Assembly (NCBI GenBank): GCA_002070955.1
Contig: MWEK01000039.1
Span: 1 to 39,662 of the forward strand
Length of the DNA: 39,662 bases
Origin: Planctomycetes bacterium ADurb.Bin069
GTDB taxonomy: Bacteria > Planctomycetota > UBA8108 > UBA8890 > UBA8898
Direction: 5' to 3'
Shown: in pieces, positions 39,467 to 39,662 of the stretch
How positions within the stretch are numbered: position 1 is the stretch's first letter
Layout of the letters: each line of letters opens with the position of its first letter
The notes under the pieces: generated by a model
What the model was told of the DNA's origin: nothing
The model's database searches: none
The model's input: only the letters and a program-made list of their open reading frames with translations
Position numbers and translations under genes: made by a program

Positions 39467-39662
39467 TCAGCTCGTGTCAAGCCGCAGCTGAAATGCAGGT
39501 TCGACGGTGTCCTCGTCGGGCGGCATCAGCGTGCGCATGTCGTAGGCGATTTTCTGGATGAAGCGATACACCGCGCCCAAGTACTGCCGTACCACGCGCA
39601 GCGCTCGCCAGCGGTACAGAAGCTGCTGGAGCAGGTGGGCAACCTGCGCCAGGAGGTAGAAG
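39467..39662 (-). CDS. C-terminal end of an unidentified, possibly transposase, gene (partial)
   Basis: An open frame enters from the right edge and stops with TGA at 39469-39467, giving 64 full codons. The peptide starts FYLLAQVAHLLQQLLYRWRA and ends AFQLRLDTS. The FYLLAQ(V/I)AHL helix and the Arg-rich following helix recall C-termini of DDE transposases, but too little is present to name a family. If it is an insertion sequence, its right-hand terminal repeat should lie within 39290-39466; it cannot be defined without the other end. Confidence 0.4.
   Translation of the reverse strand, partial: FYLLAQVAHLLQQLLYRWRALRVVRQYLGAVYRFIQKIAYDMRTLMPPDEDTVEPAFQLRLDTS

Noticed and set aside
1..39662. 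CRISPR arrays, tRNA and rRNA genes, prophage or defence islands
   Set aside because: No spaced direct repeats, no tRNA-like conserved arms and no phage, nuclease or toxin-antitoxin genes were seen on reading through the window.

Overview
The window looks like a chromosomal piece of a high-GC, Gram-negative bacterium of the Planctomycetota or a neighbouring lineage with similar gene content. The evidence is the family mix: Tat-exported Gfo/Idh/MocA oxidoreductases, DUF1080, DUF2961 (GH172) and DUF4838 proteins, a prenyltransferase-repeat protein with a TonB-like N-terminal anchor, and a beta-helix protein ending in a dockerin-like EF-hand pair. Ribosome binding sites are strong and purine-rich. 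I see 27 protein genes, two of them cut by the window edges, and no tRNA, rRNA or CRISPR. No transcription factor or transporter is recognisable, so regulation and uptake must be encoded elsewhere.

Left part (1-12.7 kb). A truncated minus-strand prenyltransferase-repeat protein is followed by a plus-strand run: a secreted GH51 alpha-L-arabinofuranosidase fused to a beta-propeller, a secreted DUF4185-like propeller protein, a TIM-barrel sugar isomerase/epimerase, a LemA plus M48 metalloprotease pair, a large secreted helical (glycosidase-like) protein and a small lipoprotein.

Middle (12.8-27.6 kb). Minus strand: an exported HEAT-repeat protein, a Tat-exported Gfo/Idh/MocA oxidoreductase and a secreted GH172 protein. 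Divergent from these, on the plus strand, are a Tat-exported L-fucose/L-arabinose-isomerase-like protein and a 1002-residue membrane-anchored protein built of carboxypeptidase-regulatory-like repeats. Minus strand again: a lipoprotein DUF1080, a tandem DUF1080 and a DUF4838 protein.

Right part (27.9-39.7 kb). A beta-helix/dockerin-like surface protein; panB with a second, cytoplasmic Gfo/Idh/MocA gene; araB-araD (L-ribulokinase and L-ribulose-5-phosphate 4-epimerase); a compositionally distinct trio of two UPF0145/YbjQ proteins and a PrsW-like intramembrane protease; a secreted alpha/beta hydrolase with a DedA protein; and the C-terminal end of an unidentified, possibly transposase, gene at the edge.

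Taken together the window reads as carbohydrate catabolism centred on pentofuranose polymers (GH51, GH172, araB, araD) mixed with the parts of a keto-glycoside route (Gfo/Idh dehydrogenase, DUF1080 3-keto-glycoside hydrolase, TIM-barrel epimerase/lyase). Several steps carry export signals, so much of this chemistry probably happens outside the cytoplasm. At least nine sigma70-like promoter candidates of the form TTG(n)3, spacer 17-18, TAnnAT/TAnCnT were found by eye upstream of genes, several with palindromes close to the predicted transcription start or just upstream of the -35 box.
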